From Strigamia acuminata (taxonomy: Eukaryota; Arthropoda; Chilopoda; Geophilomorpha; Linotaeniidae), in assembly GCA_949358305.1 (NCBI GenBank), contig OX442317.1, positions 3,786,186 through 3,850,185 on the forward strand: a stretch of DNA of 64,000 nt. The letters run 5' to 3'. Both the position numbers and the translations under genes were made by a program. Numbering within the stretch: the stretch's first letter is position 1; every line of letters begins with the position of its first letter. Positions 14,101 through 29,300 of the stretch are shown here, piece after piece. The notes under the pieces were generated by a model. That model was not told the DNA's origin. It did no database searches and saw nothing but the letters and a program-made list of their open reading frames with translations.

Positions 14101-17100
14101 CACACTCATAGATACGTAGATTGAATGATAAGTGAGGCCCAAAATTGAATTTTAGGCCCAAAACCATACTTTATAGGCATAATAATGGAATTTTATGCAG
14201 AAATTTGCACATTTACGCCCCCACATTGAATTTTTAGGCCCAAAATTACTAACTGTTAGTAGTTGGCTGAAATAGTGTCGTGATAAGGGAAAAGTGCAGC
14301 CCGCAAAAACTTAATTTATCATTTTTCCCTTACACTATTTTTATACCGTATAGTCTTTAACTGTAAGGGAAAAATGCATCCCGCAAACTCTCTAATATAA
14401 CGAGGCTCGACTAAAAGTCTAAGAAGCCGTGATCTAGTTCGTCCGACTGGCTTGCAAACGTTTCTAAAATTGAGTTCTCATCAATTTCCAGAACTACATT
14501 TGAAGGTTAAGCGAGCTCAAATGTTTTGGTGCAAACAGGCCATTACTTTATAGATTCTAATGCATTGTGGGTCATCCATCTTCCATTCAGGATCCTCTCT
14601 TCCTTCAAAATAAGTGCAAGACATCCAAGGCGTGACGGAGGAAACATAAATTTTTATTCGCCACGACGCAATCCAGCCCTGACGACAAATTTCCAATTAC
14701 ATTTAAACTCCCTTTAAAAACAAACTTATTCGTCGCAAGTACCAACACTGCATTTACATCTTGTAAGTTATATCGGTCGCCCGTGGCACCAATGCAGCTT
14801 CCTTTCCTCACATCTCCTTCCTCGCAACGCCAAATGGAATCGACGTCGAGCCAAGGACGCTCTTCAAGCACAGAGTAATCGACCGATTCCAAGTCGCAAG
14901 ACCTCAACTAGACTCCTGCGAGCCATTGACAAATAAAATAAATTCTTCGCCTTCCTCACCCCCCCCCCCAAAAAAAAATGAAATGAATTTTCACTTTTTT
15001 TCCACTACTTTTACACTTATTAATACTTTATTATCGATTTTCGGGCCCCCAGACCTTCCCAAAATCATACTTTACCCAACCAAGTAAATAAATAATTTTT
15101 TTCTGTAAAAAAATCATGAGAAACCAAACTGCGTCACTTGAAATCCATTAAAAAGCAAAGAAAAAAAAATCGAAGGAAAAAGTTAAAAGCAAAGAGAACG
15201 GATCCCCTATTAACTGTTAGTATAGCTCTAGCCAATCTCCGTAATACCCGGCTTAAAGAATCGTTAAACTTATGCGAGGGGCTTCCAGAGTAGTACACTA
15301 AAACATTAAACTCCAGTTATTCCATCTCGATAAATTTTTCCCATAAATTTTCCTCGAATTAACTCAAATTCACTCGAGTGTGCACGAGATTTGGGATCGT
15401 TTTGCAGAGACCACTTCGAGCCTTACGGTAAAGACTAAAGAGCAGTAAACTCGAACCGAAAAGGAAAGAAAAATCTCCGTTATTTCGCTCGTTTCTTCGC
15501 CCCACGGTGCAGAATAATACTCCGTCAAAACTACGCTTCACTCGACAGAGTTTCCAGTATAAAACATGATTCGATTTCCATTTCGCCAATACATGGCACG
15601 TTGCCGAGTTGCAATGATAGTCTCAGTCAACTGATGGAATCATCAATCACGAAAATCCAGCAGTGTCATTCCGGACAAACATTTATTTACTTCTGCTCGT
15701 CGCAACAATAATTAACAATTCTAAATCCGTTCTCTCCACTCGTTTGGGCACGAAACGACGACTAGATTAGTCTTAAACGGGACCGAATTAAGACCGTTAA
15801 AGGCCCTAAGCACAAGCACTTAAGACATATCTAATTCAAAATATAAATAAGACCTTAAAGCTCCGAATAAACGTCCGGGTGTTTAATCCTTTGCATCCAA
15901 AAAACGAAATTGGCCAAAATCCCACTTAATTCCCCCAAAAAAGAATGAGCAAAAAATTAAAAAAATTTCTCTATTTCTGCAGGATTTTGGCAAATTTCGT
16001 CATTTTGGTCAACAAACCATTGCAAAATTATGACATAACGCAGTTTGACTACAAATTAACAATGTTATAAATTATAGCATTGTTAATTTGTAGTAAAACT
16101 GCATATATTGGAATTTTTGGTGCATATTATATGCGCATATAACGAAATTTATTTTGCATATATATCCGGGGTCTAGTTATAATGTTATTTTGCATTGGTT
16201 TTTCTCATAGAGGGAGGGCAACCATTGTTACGATCACACGATCATTCCACCTGACCTCATTTTCCCACAGGTCTATTGGACCCAGCGTTTAATTGAACCG
16301 TGCGTTTATTATCAACCTGGACGCTTAGATGGGCACGAACCAATGAACGATTCGAGCGAATATTATTGCTATTTTATGACAATTTTTATTATGTGTGTAA
16401 TTTTTTCGTTTATTGTGAATTTTTTGCAATGCCCTTGGTGCCCTAAGCAGGTGCTTATTCCGTTTAACGGTTAATCCGGCGCCGGTGTAAAACCAAGAGC
16501 AAATGAGGAAATGGGAGTGAGCAGAAGCGGAGCAGCCGAGCCGAGCCGAGCCTAGCCGAGGCTAGTCGAACTGAGCACAACATAGTGACGAAATCGGACT
16601 CATACCGTCGTGCATGGGGTCGATGGATGAAATCATTAGATGCAGTAGTCCGTGACGGAACTTGCTGCCCGCGTGGATCACGGGCGTGTGGGATACGCGG
16701 CCCTCCTAAAACGACAAGTAAAAGAGAGAAAAAAAATACTCGTTAACATTTCTATATTTTTAAATTTTTCATTAAACATTTTTCATAGAAATAATTCAAT
16801 TAAAATTATCGTTACGAGCAATTCGCATTTCCTCATTACGATTTTCGTTTCGTTTGTTTTTAATTTGTTTTAATTTATTCTCGAAATCGTTCCAAATGCA
16901 ATTTGTTAATGCTATACAACTAATCTAAACTAATTAATCTAAACTAACAATATAAACTAATATAATAATTTCCATTCACACGTCGGTTTCAAACAACAAA
17001 CGGGGAGGGATGTGAAAAGAAATAAAAGCACGAGCAGGAAGAGCAAAATCATAATCAAACAAAATTAATAAAAATAAATAAAAAAAAGTAAAAATACCAA

Positions 17101-17275
17101 ACTTCGCCATTTTGGATGAGTTTCATGATGCGTTTATTTCAAGACAATTTACCAAACTTTAAAAAAGTAAAAAAAAAAAAAAAAAAAATTACAAGAAAAA
17201 AAAAACTAATTAAACTGTTGCAAAAATACCTTTTCTAAAAAAAAAAACAATCAAAATATTTCGATCAAAATTTTG

Positions 17276-17316
<41 letters not shown>

Positions 17317-20300
17317 CCAATCAAGTCGGTCTCCGGAGTTGAAAAATGACATTGGGTGCAATCATCGTGATAGGAAAGCCAAACCCTGCAACACACGCGA
17401 CTCAATTTTGTATTCGCTCAACTCCCCAAGCTGAGTACCAAAGTGGACTTGATCTACACACAATATACACCGAATCGTGACAATAATTCCACCTATACAA
17501 CGAAACAAATCACCAAAACTAACCCCTTGGTCCCCCCTTGGCAGCTAAATGAACCAATTGGCCCAAACCCAAGCCCAAACCGTCCAAAAACACTCAAACG
17601 CAACGTGTTTAATTCCACCAGCTTTATTTTACGATTAGTTTTAGACCATCCCGTTCAATTCGCTGATTATTTCCAGCTGATCCCACTCACAATTTAATCC
17701 AAATAACAAATGGCATCACAAATTGAATTCTCCTCCACACCCAGTCCTAATTAATTTCTATTTACTCTTCAGTCGTTCGATCAAAATAAAATATTATTCG
17801 CTCACCCACAGCCACATCCTCCCTCACCCTGGCCGAGACCAAGAGAAAAACAAACGTCACATCACTCCCAAAACAGCCATCTCCAGTGACAACTTAGACA
17901 TCACTTTGAAAACAATTTCTCAAATTCCCAGTAATGCAATTTCTCGCACGACTTTTTTTTCTATGTGAAACCGAGCACGAATAACTCTTCTCGCCGCATT
18001 GTGAATCCAGCCTGAAAGGCAAACAAAAGTAATCCATAAAAAAATGAAAGAGGAAAATGTGAGCAAGAAAATTTCCATTTTACAAAAAAATAAAAAAAAT
18101 TCTTTTCCTGATTTAATTTTTTGCACAACGTGGCAATCCGGACTTGGATCCTTTTATTGCCTGACCAAACTCAAGGTTACATCTTACAATTCTACTCCGA
18201 GAAATCAAACTTCACCTTTACAAGCAATAAAATAGTAGGCGCATTCGAAAAGTCATTAAAACGAGTGTAAACGTGTTTACACTCGTTTTCACAAGACATT
18301 TACACGAATTAATTCGTGTAAATGTCGTGTAAACTGGTTAAACGGAAACGGCCTGTACGCCACGTTTCCGTTTAAAATCTCCGTGCAACGAGTTTTCTCG
18401 TTGAAATCGGGTCTTGCTGGCAGCCATCTTGGATTTTCGTTAGATCGGTTGGAACGATGTCGATCGCAAGAACAATTTTTTAGCAGGTATTAGCCGCATT
18501 CTTGCGATCGAATGCGGCCGATGTTCGACCGCATTTGTACGATCGAATACGGCCGACGTTCGACCGACGTTCGGCCGCATTTGTACAATCGAATGCGGCC
18601 GACGTTCGGCCGACGTTCGGCCGCGTTTGTGCGATCTGATGCGGCCGGTGTTCGGCCGCATTTGTGCGATTGAGGCGGATGTTCAGCCGATTCCCGTTCG
18701 GAAATAAATATTAATAATACAAATAATTAAAATAAATTTACATTTTATAATCATGTTTTTATAATCTCCTGTTTTTTTTTTAGAGTAAACAACAACAATA
18801 ATGACTATGGTTATTATTTGGACTAATTTAATATTTACACTTGAATTTACACTACTGAATTTTACACAGAAATTTATTTTGAAACTCGAAAATTGGGTCG
18901 TTTAACTTGAAATTTACACTACCAGTTGCACTGGTCGTTTAGTGCAAATTACTTTTCGAATGCGCCTAGTTTGCGTGTATGCTGTTTCTATCCATCACCA
19001 ACGACAACAGAAGAGAAAAACACACTAGGTGCATTCCAAAACGCAGTGTTAGGCGTTTTAGGCGTTTTTGTTCCGTGTCGTTTTATGGTCGTTTTAGGCC
19101 TGTTTAGGAACGTCAAAACAAAAAATCTTTTTGCCCTCGTTTTAGTAGAATTTGTATTACCTGAGCAAAATCAGTTTTGGAAATATTTATCTGTTAACAA
19201 AATCAATTTATAAAATATTCGAATTCTTACTAATTTTATTTATTTGTGGACGGAAAATGGCTAGGTTTTTAACAGCCGACGAATTCACATCAACAATCGC
19301 TCCAAAATCCAAGCACCATCAATTTTTTGACAATTAACACGTGTTGACAAAAATGAATTAAGTTTTTTAAAACTTCGAATATTTTGTAACAAATAAATAA
19401 ATATACATTTCCAAAAATATGTTTATAAAAATGAAAATCGAACGATGGCAGCCCTAACACCCAAATCGTGTCTGCTAAAACGTGTTTTAATTCACGTTTT
19501 CGTTTCAGCCGTGTTAGCACCACAGACACGGAATTTTTCCGGATGTAACGTCATACCTGATGACACGACACGGCTGAAACGGCTGAAACGGGAGTTTTGG
19601 AATGCACCTACTTAATATTGAATGTCTGTTTGTGAGTGTTCGGACGGACGCCACGTGGTCAGGGAAGAGCCTCGAGGCGCTGGACGCAACACACCCAATG
19701 AATTCAACTCCACAAAATACACAGACACACAATATAGTTTTGGTTATGGCTTTTATTATTGTCTAGGGGTATGATGCAGTGTCCCAAGGTGTATTTCCCA
19801 AATGCGATGGTTCCTCGAACCACCCCTAATCAGACCGCGTGTCACATGACACGCGTGGTCGGTTAACGCTTGGGTCACGCCGCCGTAAGTTACAGAGAAC
19901 GTACGGCGGATGCGGCACAACTGAACGCTCAGGTCCCAGTGGGTCGCCACGCCGATCGTTTTAGTCGCCTTTACAGCCAGTTTTGGAGGCGGTTGCGATG
20001 CGACCGTTCGCCTTGCTGGTTGCTGAACAACTCGTGGGTCCCTACAGGGCTCACCCACTTCCGGGGCCCGATTCTACTAATCAAGGGCCCGCAGCTCCAC
20101 CTGGTTGCGGAGGACCGCAACAGGCTGCGCGAGAGACGAGAGGCGCTGGAGCTGCACAAGTGCATTGCTGTTGCAGTGCAGTGATCAGTGTGCAGGGGCA
20201 GCTGGTCACATGTTTAAGTTTAGTCTAGGTGGAAAACAAAATAAGCTCAGATCCGTGCATTAGGAACAGGCTTATTTGCATAAGTGCGTTTATTTAGTAA

Positions 20301-23300
20301 GAGTTCATTAGGTGGCGCTGTAAATAGACATGCTCACAATTTAACATAACACGTGACAAAACAATAAGGAGTTTCAAAAATGATAGAAGGCACTGAAACG
20401 ATTATCATGTGACCTGTGTGAGCCAATCACATGAATAATCGCTTCAGCACTTTAGCGCTTATGTATAATCGTCTGAAAAGGAGTTGTTAGTGCTGAAGAA
20501 TGCTTAAACTAAGAAAAAGAGAGTTTGTTGTAAATTATTAAATAAATAATCAATTTAATTTTCCAAAAACAAATAAATTAAATTAAATAAACTAAAATAT
20601 AAATAAAAGTCACGTGACACGCAAAATAACCATTCGGACCTGACATGGGTCCTCAATAATGCAGTGATTGTGATTATTGGAACAATCACTTCAGCGCCCT
20701 CAGCGTATAAAACCCCTTATTCAGTGCCTTTCACTAAAACCACTATATTTTCCAGCTAAACATTAAACATTAGAAATTTGCGCACAAAAAAAGCACAACA
20801 CGCCTCTTTCCTTGTATATAATCCCATTTATTACAGTTGACATTTATTCTTTATTTATTTTGTTGGCCTTACCTCGCAACATAAACAAGACAGTCGCTTA
20901 AACTTTCACATCATGAAAAATATACACTAATGATTATTTTGTGGCAACTGCCCAATGTACATTACTATTACATAATATTAAACATCAGTCTTGTTACTTG
21001 TTTATTCAATTAAGTAATAAAAACACCGGACCATTTCAATTGGAATCCTAAGGTGCCATCAAAGATCAAACCAACTTCACTGCCTTGTTTCATCCCTTTT
21101 GCTAATCTCAAAAAGCATTTCCCCGTATTGTGACGGTGTCACGACCTGCCAAACAAACCTGCAAGTGCACAAAACTAGGCACTTCTAGCTAATCCCATCA
21201 ATCACCCACGCCATTTCAAAAGCCCGCACTTACACAAACATCAATTCATCGCTATTTTGGTGGCGTAGTCATCGCTCAAACTACCGACAAATTGTTCATT
21301 AGACACGAACGAAGCTAAATATTAATTGTATGAATAACAAATAAATGATGCGCACTCTCCTCGACGTACAAATCAGTTGGGGATTTGCCTGAATCTTAAT
21401 TTTACAACAATATTTTCACGAAAAGGAAAAAGAAAAAAGCAATTCTTTCAAGCAAGAGCATCAAAAAGAACGGTTGAAAGTCGCAGCTGCGCTTAATTAC
21501 GTAGTTGATGAGCCCCAGCCACACTCGGGGTTAAAATGTCTACTCGTTTTCAGCAAAGGACACAACTGGTGCGTTTATCAGCCATTTTGGTCCATTCCAA
21601 CCAAAATAAAAGATCGCAAAATCCATCAACAGATTTTCATGACGTCGTAACGGTCAATTCTTTTATCTTTCCACGTTATCAGATTTCCGAAATAACCTTT
21701 CTTTCATTTTCGTTTCATAGCCAATTAAAACCCGAAGCAAGCAAAAAAAAAAAAAAAAAAAAAAAAATTATTTTCATCCTTCTAACTTTATTGTATTAAA
21801 TGAGTCTTCGGCCGATCGATTAAATCCCTCAACCAATGCACGAGCAAAAAATAATAAATTTTCACTTCTTTTTTTTATCTCCGGCTATAGAGAGTTACAA
21901 TCGAGCAGAATGCAGGTGGAGCCAGACTCCTTTAATCATTAAAAATATTACAGAAAATGAATTTAAAAATTCTGTCAATTTCCTTCTAAAATATGCATTT
22001 CAAACGCCCCAAATTTCCCTAAAAAATTCCGCCTTCTTCTTTCAAAAAACTAAAATTGCATTTTATCATTTCTTCGTCTAAATCCAGTTATGGATCCACG
22101 AAGTCACGAACAAAACCAAATTCTATCAGAATAATTAAATAGAATTCGTGAACATTTGTTTAAAAGCAAACGGCATTAAATAATATTCCTTTTTTAGCAT
22201 TTCAACTACAGGAAAACAAGCTAATAAAACAAACAAAAAACAAAATCGTAGAAGCTTAAGTTGAGAAGAAAAGAGGACATGGCCGTCACCATTTGACCTT
22301 TCAAACGCGCATGCGCGCCACTCTATGGATTCGTTCAGCCAGCAAGAAACAAAATCGAAGAGGAGGAGAAACCCGACGGTTGCCGAGGAACGTTTCAGAC
22401 TATCTATTGACAACTCCTACACAACTCCAAACAAACAAACAGCGAAAAAGAAAACAAAAAATATATATCTATATTTCCCTCATATTTAGCCGCCTTAAAT
22501 CACAAACAAATATCTAATCTGCAGCGCTTTAGTTAAGATAAGCCTAAAACCAAATGGCCGTTTTACCATGTTCGCACCAGAAAGTTTGGGCTAGCCCAAA
22601 GTTTAAATCTAGTTCTGGCCTGATGTTGGCTTAAAAAGTTCAGGCTAGAGCGTTCGCACCAAAAAGCAAAAAGCCACATATCTAGGCTAGCATGCAGCCA
22701 ATAGACAATCAACTGACCAGGTTACGCATGGAATTGTGGGAAGTGACCTTGACAGTTATCTAGTTCTTTGACAATTATCTAGTTCACACAACTGGATTAG
22801 AATTATCTAGTTTAAACATTTTTAAACTAGATAATTTTGGGCCAGATGCGTTCGCACCAAGAAAAAGAACTAGATTTAAACTTTGGGCTAGCCCAAACAT
22901 TCTGGTGCGAACAAGGTATTTAGGCTCGAGTTTCTCGCTCGCCCTAACTGATTATGGTCCATTGCACAAAACTTTCCACCAACGAGCACAACAACAACAT
23001 CTACAGCGAATGAATATGATAAAAGCAGAAAAAAGAAAGAAAGAAAAAAAAAAACATAAAAGCAATAATGAGAGCTTCAAGCTTGCCAGAATTTGCCAAC
23101 TTTTGCCAGCATTTTTGATGCGTCACTTCGATAAATATTAAAAATTAAGCCCTAAAGTGCATTATAAGCAATTGAACTCGTATCAAGATTACGTGTGAAT
23201 GTGACATGGCCGCCTTCGAAACCACTTTTCAAGATGTCAACATAGAAATGTGCTGTTTTGATTCGCTAACTAATGCAAACACGACTCCAACTGCGTTTAT

Positions 23301-26300
23301 TCGTACAATTTCTGCACCAAATGCTCCACTGTAAACACGAGTCAAACTTAGCTTTACTTGAAAACTTCTAAAAGAGAAAAAAAATCCATAATCCCAGAAT
23401 CCTGACCCCAGAGTTTGATTACTGATCACATCAGGTGCACTACAAGTTGTGCTATCGAGAACCCGGCAAGAAGATAAGCTGAGAGCAGCATGCTCCTCCA
23501 GTCGGGAGGAGATAAATTCTTATTTCCCAACTGCTTGCCAGGCGTCAATTATTTGGTTAATGCACCTGACCGGCAACCGGAAGAGCTGCGGTTCAGCTCC
23601 CCAGTCTGTAGTCTGAACCTATCTTGACGACAAAATCAAACTGAAAAACCCCTGTCTACGCACACACAATACAAGATTTTTAGAAATGCAGTCAATACTC
23701 TTTATAACGAATCGAGATATAACGAATTATCGATATAACGAATTCTGACAATAGAAAGTTTGCGGGATGCATTTTTTCCTTATTTTGCTCCACGATACAC
23801 TATTTTAATGCCATATCGTAAGGGAAAAATCTTTAGTGTATCGTTTTCAACACTAAATTAAAATATAGCGCAGCCAATCAGAATTGAGAACACTATATTG
23901 CTAGCTCCACCCATTGCAAATGGTGATTATTTTGTTGTTCCGATCAAACACATCAGTCATAGGTACGTAGATTGAATGATAAGTGAGGCGCAAAATTGAA
24001 TTTTAGGCCCAAAACCATACTTTATAGGCATAATAATGGAATTTTATGCAGAAATTTGCACATTTACGCCCCCAAATTAAATTTTTAGGCCCAAAATTAC
24101 TAACTGTCAGTAGTTGGCTGAAATACTTAATTAATACTGAAAAAACTTAATTTATCATTTTTCCCTTACACTATTTTTATACCGTATAGTCTTTAACTGT
24201 AAGGGAAAAATGCATCCCGCAAACTCTCTAATGCATTTGCAATTCTCTAACAATAGTACTTTAAAATGCAGGTTAGAACATATTTTATTCACTGTATTTT
24301 GACATAATGCATTCATATTTGACAAATAATCATATTAGAGAAATGCATTTCGTAATACATTTTACATCCAAAAATGTATTACAAAATGCATTCTCGCAAA
24401 AACTTAATGCATTTCAATGTATTTTTGAATCATATGGGTATTAACAGTGGTAAGTTATACAAGTAATGCAATATAAAATTTTAGACTTTTGTGTTTCTGT
24501 TTTTTGTGTCCAAAAAAGTGGAATTTAGTTCTTGTATTCAGCATTAAGTTAACAGACGTGGTTGTATGGGATTCTTCTTGTGTAACCGGTAAAACTATCT
24601 AATATTTCTCTCATGTCAAGATTGGTTTTTCATCGTAAAATTTATCGCTCACATAAATGTTGACCAAATCGTAGTTAAAAATAAATGTTTTTCCTGACTC
24701 TCCTCTAATGATTTCTAGTTCTTCTATTTATTCATTTACCAGTATTCATTTTTCTAAGTAAAAGGAAAGTGCCTATTGACAGGGGAAAATGCTTCGGTTC
24801 ATAATGCCTATTGAGAAAAATAAAAAGTATTCTGCCTCACTTTCTGCCTACAATGGAGTTCCTCAGACACAAAACATCAATTGCCATGTCTTTTCAGTCA
24901 GATTAGAATGACATGTTATTTCCCCCGACAACAGACATTGCCTTAAAGAAATTCCGCACTCATAACGTCATTTAAACTAAACAGCATTTCAAAACTGCTT
25001 TTTAAACGTCAAAAATGGTGGCCGATTTAATCTGTTTTACGATCACAACATTGTATTATCAAGAATGAATAAATGAATGACTGATCAGTTCAATAGTTAA
25101 CTAACAAGTGTTTTATTTCAAATTCAACAGTGACATAAATAGATGGTCAGTAATCCCTTTGACGAAAGTCGTAGGTACGTTCAATACAGCCATTAGAGAG
25201 TTTGCGGGATGCATTTTTCCCGTACAGTTAAACACTATACGGTATAAAAATAGCGTAAGGGAAAAATGATAAATCAAGTTTTTGCGGGCTGCACTTTTCC
25301 CTTATCACTACACTATTTCAGCCAACTACTGAGTTAGTAATTTTGGGCCTAAAAATTTAATTTGGGGACGTAAATGTGCAAATTTCTGCATAAATTTCCA
25401 TTATTATGCCTATAAAGTATAGTTTTGGGCCTAAAATTCAATTTTGGGCCTCACGTATCATTCAATCTACATACCTGTGACTGTGATGTGTTTGATCGGG
25501 ACAACAAAATAATCGCCATTTGCAATGGGCGGAGCTAACAATATAGTGTTCTCAATTCTGATTGGCTGCGCTATATTTTAATTTAGTGTTGAAAACGATA
25601 CACTAAAAATGTTTCCCTTACGATATGGCACTAAAATAGTGTAACGTAGAGAAAAATAAGGAAAAAATGCATCCCGCAAACTCTCTAATAACACAAACAT
25701 TTAAGCAACAAAACATGTGTAACTGCAAGTTAAACACTAATTCTATATAAAAGCGCCGTTGTTTTATTAATTACGACCAAGTGCTACTCAATTCTTGATG
25801 AAATTAATACTTATGCTAATTCACCACGAAAACTCGCATTGCTTTCAGCTTTCAAACTTTCCCAGGTTTTCCCCTGACTGAATTGATTGCATCTAATCTT
25901 CATCATTTTAATTTTTAGCCTCATATTTAATGCAGATTAAAGTCGTACGCTGTAATTAGTAAAGCCCCGCCAACCCCCTCATTTTTCCTGTTTGTTATTG
26001 TCGGCAAGTTTCGGTGAACACTTACAAATGCCAATCCCAATTACAATCTAATTAAACGCGCTTTACCCCTCGGATACCAAACAACACAGACCTTCTGGAT
26101 ACAATTCTTTCAATATAACGACCACTTAATTGCAATAAAGCGAAAAACCGATTCGCCCGTTTTATCTCGTGTCACAAAGTGACCGCATAACTCACAATTA
26201 CACTACGTCGTGTCGGGTTTAAACTAATTTGTTCCAAACATCACAATTTAATTCAAATTGCACTCGCTCTGCATGATAAACAGCAAAATGAACTCACTGT

Positions 26301-29300
26301 CGTTTCTTTTTTGCTGCTTGCTTTTTTGCCATTATTATTAATTACACACACATCAATCTGGCTCAAGGATAATGAAATGGAGTCTTCATAAATAATGCAT
26401 TTCACTCTTAGTATTGAATTTTACATTTCAATAAGAGCCATAAAGATTCTGATTCTCATCAATTTTAATGACATTTCAGTAAAATTTTAATATTTAATTA
26501 AATAAAGCCAACCAATATGTAGTGAAACCTAATAAATTATGCAAATTATGATTAAAATTTATCTACTTTATTGGATTAACCTCAGCCGAGAACGGAAAGG
26601 AAGAAAAAAAATTTCTTTCTTTTGCTTTAATTTAAAATCACTTTCACCTGTTTTTCTCTCTGGAACGCAAATCCATCAGAAAAATCCTCTATTTGCATAC
26701 TTTTTCAACTAAATGACACTTGTCAAAACACACAATTTCCTTCTCGGCATTATTTATTTCTGAACTGTTGCACCATTTGCCTCCTTTAAAATGCCCTTTT
26801 TGGCGATAAAACTCGGCTAGATTTCTTTTATTAAATAAACAATGTACTTTAAACTTCTAAATGTCAAAATATTTCTAATGTTGACGACACACTAGAGGCG
26901 ATGCAAAGTGATTCACGGGCCCGTTCCTACCGATTGCTGACATTGTGCTAAACACAAGAGCGCCAAACACAAGAGCGCCAAAAGTTAAGATAGGAGTCCG
27001 CCATTCATCCTAGATTCAGCAGTAGGCGTATTTCCTGCACAGCTAACAATAAAATTCAAAATGTTGCAGAGCTCACGAGGCGCCTTCATCTTAAAATCCA
27101 ATCTACCTTCATCGCAGCCTTCCTGCAACAACCAGTCAACGTTTGTACAAAGCAAAAGTTCTCGTCCCTCAAATCGCCTTTCTTTCGTAGAACAACTGCA
27201 GGCAATTATGGCGGTTTCATACTTGGAAATGACTTGTACCAAACCTTCTATGTATAAAACCTATGTATAGCTATAAATTCTATTATGTTATTCTATTATT
27301 CTTAGTAAATCCAAGTGCAGAGCCCCTCTGAGCGCAGGACTTCGAACTAAGGCCCAAAAAACCGACCTCTGAGCTAGCCCTTTCATAACCGTTCATGGAA
27401 GAACCAACAAGGAGACCGCAGGAGTGTGTTATCCACAATTTCGCGTACGTAATCACAACACATACAAGGGAGTACCTAAAATAACCGGAACTCTAGTACA
27501 AGCTTCCGCTGCTAGACGAGTCTTAAACCTTAACTTGAGTGAATTTACTGAAGTCGAACGCAGCGACTCACAACAACCAGGGCCGTCTTTACACTTTTCA
27601 GCACCCTGGGCTAATAAAACTCAGGCGTCCCTTGCCCAGCACTTTTCTGTGCCCAGCGCCCTTATGTGTCTTTTGAGCCCCTGTGCCCAGCGCCCTTGGG
27701 CTGCAGCCCAGTTAGCCCAATGGTAAAGGTGGGCCTGACAACAACTCCAGCTGGCAGTCTGATTTCCGGTTATTTTTTGGTACCACCTCCTATGTGATTT
27801 TAAAAAATAACAGATAATGGCACTATTTCCTTGTGCGCAATAAACAATTTTAGACTTTTGTGTTAACTGTACCGCGAAAAGGAACCGAGGCCAAACAACC
27901 AATAGCGTGCGTGTGCAAAAGTCTTACGGTGACTCGAGTTTCCCAGCGACAGCTTCCACACATCCTGTGCATTGTGATTTTCTCCAAGATAAACTTTTCC
28001 TCCCTCTATATCCAGACCCTTGACTGAGGTGAACAAGCAATATACATTTAACTCCTTAGCAATTTATATTTATATTTTCCTCCTCTATCATTTAATTCCC
28101 TTGTCATTTCTGAAATCTTAAGCCAGAACCTCTCACTGTCAAAACTATTGATTTCTGACAAAGCAAAAATTGAAAAATATTTCATTCACCCACTCTACTG
28201 AAAGTAAAACCCAATCCTGCACTAATAATTCAAACATATTAAAGTCAGAGTTTGTTTCTCCTTTCCATCATCCACATATTATTTGATTCTAAAATAGAAA
28301 AAAAGTCGAGGTATGGGAGTAAAGAGATGAGAAAGAAGAAAGAAGAAAGAAAATACAAAATGGCAAAAAATATATAAGAAAATCAACTTGGCTCCCACTT
28401 GAAAAACAAAGAAATGCGTTCAATTCGCGAATTTCCACACCCAACTTTGAAACTTGAACTCTTGAAAATCGAAACGTCTCTAGCAATTTTTTGCCGTACT
28501 TTCCCATCTTTGCCCTGAGATGAGAAATGAACAGGACCAGCTGTTTTGGTCTAAAGGTTTCTTCTCTACTTCTCTAAACAAAGTAAATGCTTTATTGTCA
28601 GTAACCTGACCAACTGTCACTAGGAGAAAAAGATGGAAACTGCATGCTGCTTTATACCTTGTATTGTTGTCAATACAATGTACTTTTTCAATGCATTAAA
28701 ACCTGCATTAATTCCTTGTGGTGTTACTACACCACACTTACCAAAACCTAACTTTTTGCAAAGACAACACAATTCTATTGGCCACTGCTTGTGATTTTGC
28801 TTTTTATGTGGGAATCAAGTGCGCTAATGGCCTCGAATTGCTGCAATTTCACAAAATAAATCTCAGCAATTTTTCATGTGGGAAAGGAACCCAGGCCTAC
28901 ACTCACGAGTGATTTAACCACGCATGCACAAAGCAGAAAATTTTCTGCCGATAAATTCCTTAGAAAAATGACCTAACCGTAAGTCCTTGCGGTTCCTATC
29001 TACAATAAATACAATATAAAAAAATAGACGTCTTCACAAATTGAACGCACCCGTATAACCCATCTTCGAAAGACATGCCCTAAAATACGAGTTTGACTAG
29101 ATCTGGGGATCTGATTGACTGATCCTTTTTAGGGCATGCCATAAAAGTAGAATTCCTGCTGGAAAATTGGAGCTCGCTTTATATGGAATCACGATTTTGG
29201 GGCATACCCTCCAAACAGGGCTGGACTGAATACAAATTTAGTACCGGGAAATCTGGATGGGTCGGGTGGGCCATGGACAGGCCAGCACTGCCTCCAAAGC

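Noticed and set aside
14605-14907. Minus-strand 100-codon frame (ends HALDVLHLF) in an NCKX intron
   Set aside because: No NCKX homology and not needed for phase continuity, since the exons at 16606 and 12467 join directly; possibly decayed transposon sequence.
18440-18661. Minus-strand 73-codon Arg-rich frame
   Set aside because: Generated by gcggccgacgttcgg-type near-tandem units inside a MITE.
27322-27384. tRNA gene
   Set aside because: A- and B-box-like stretches are present but too close together, with no anticodon arm or acceptor stem.
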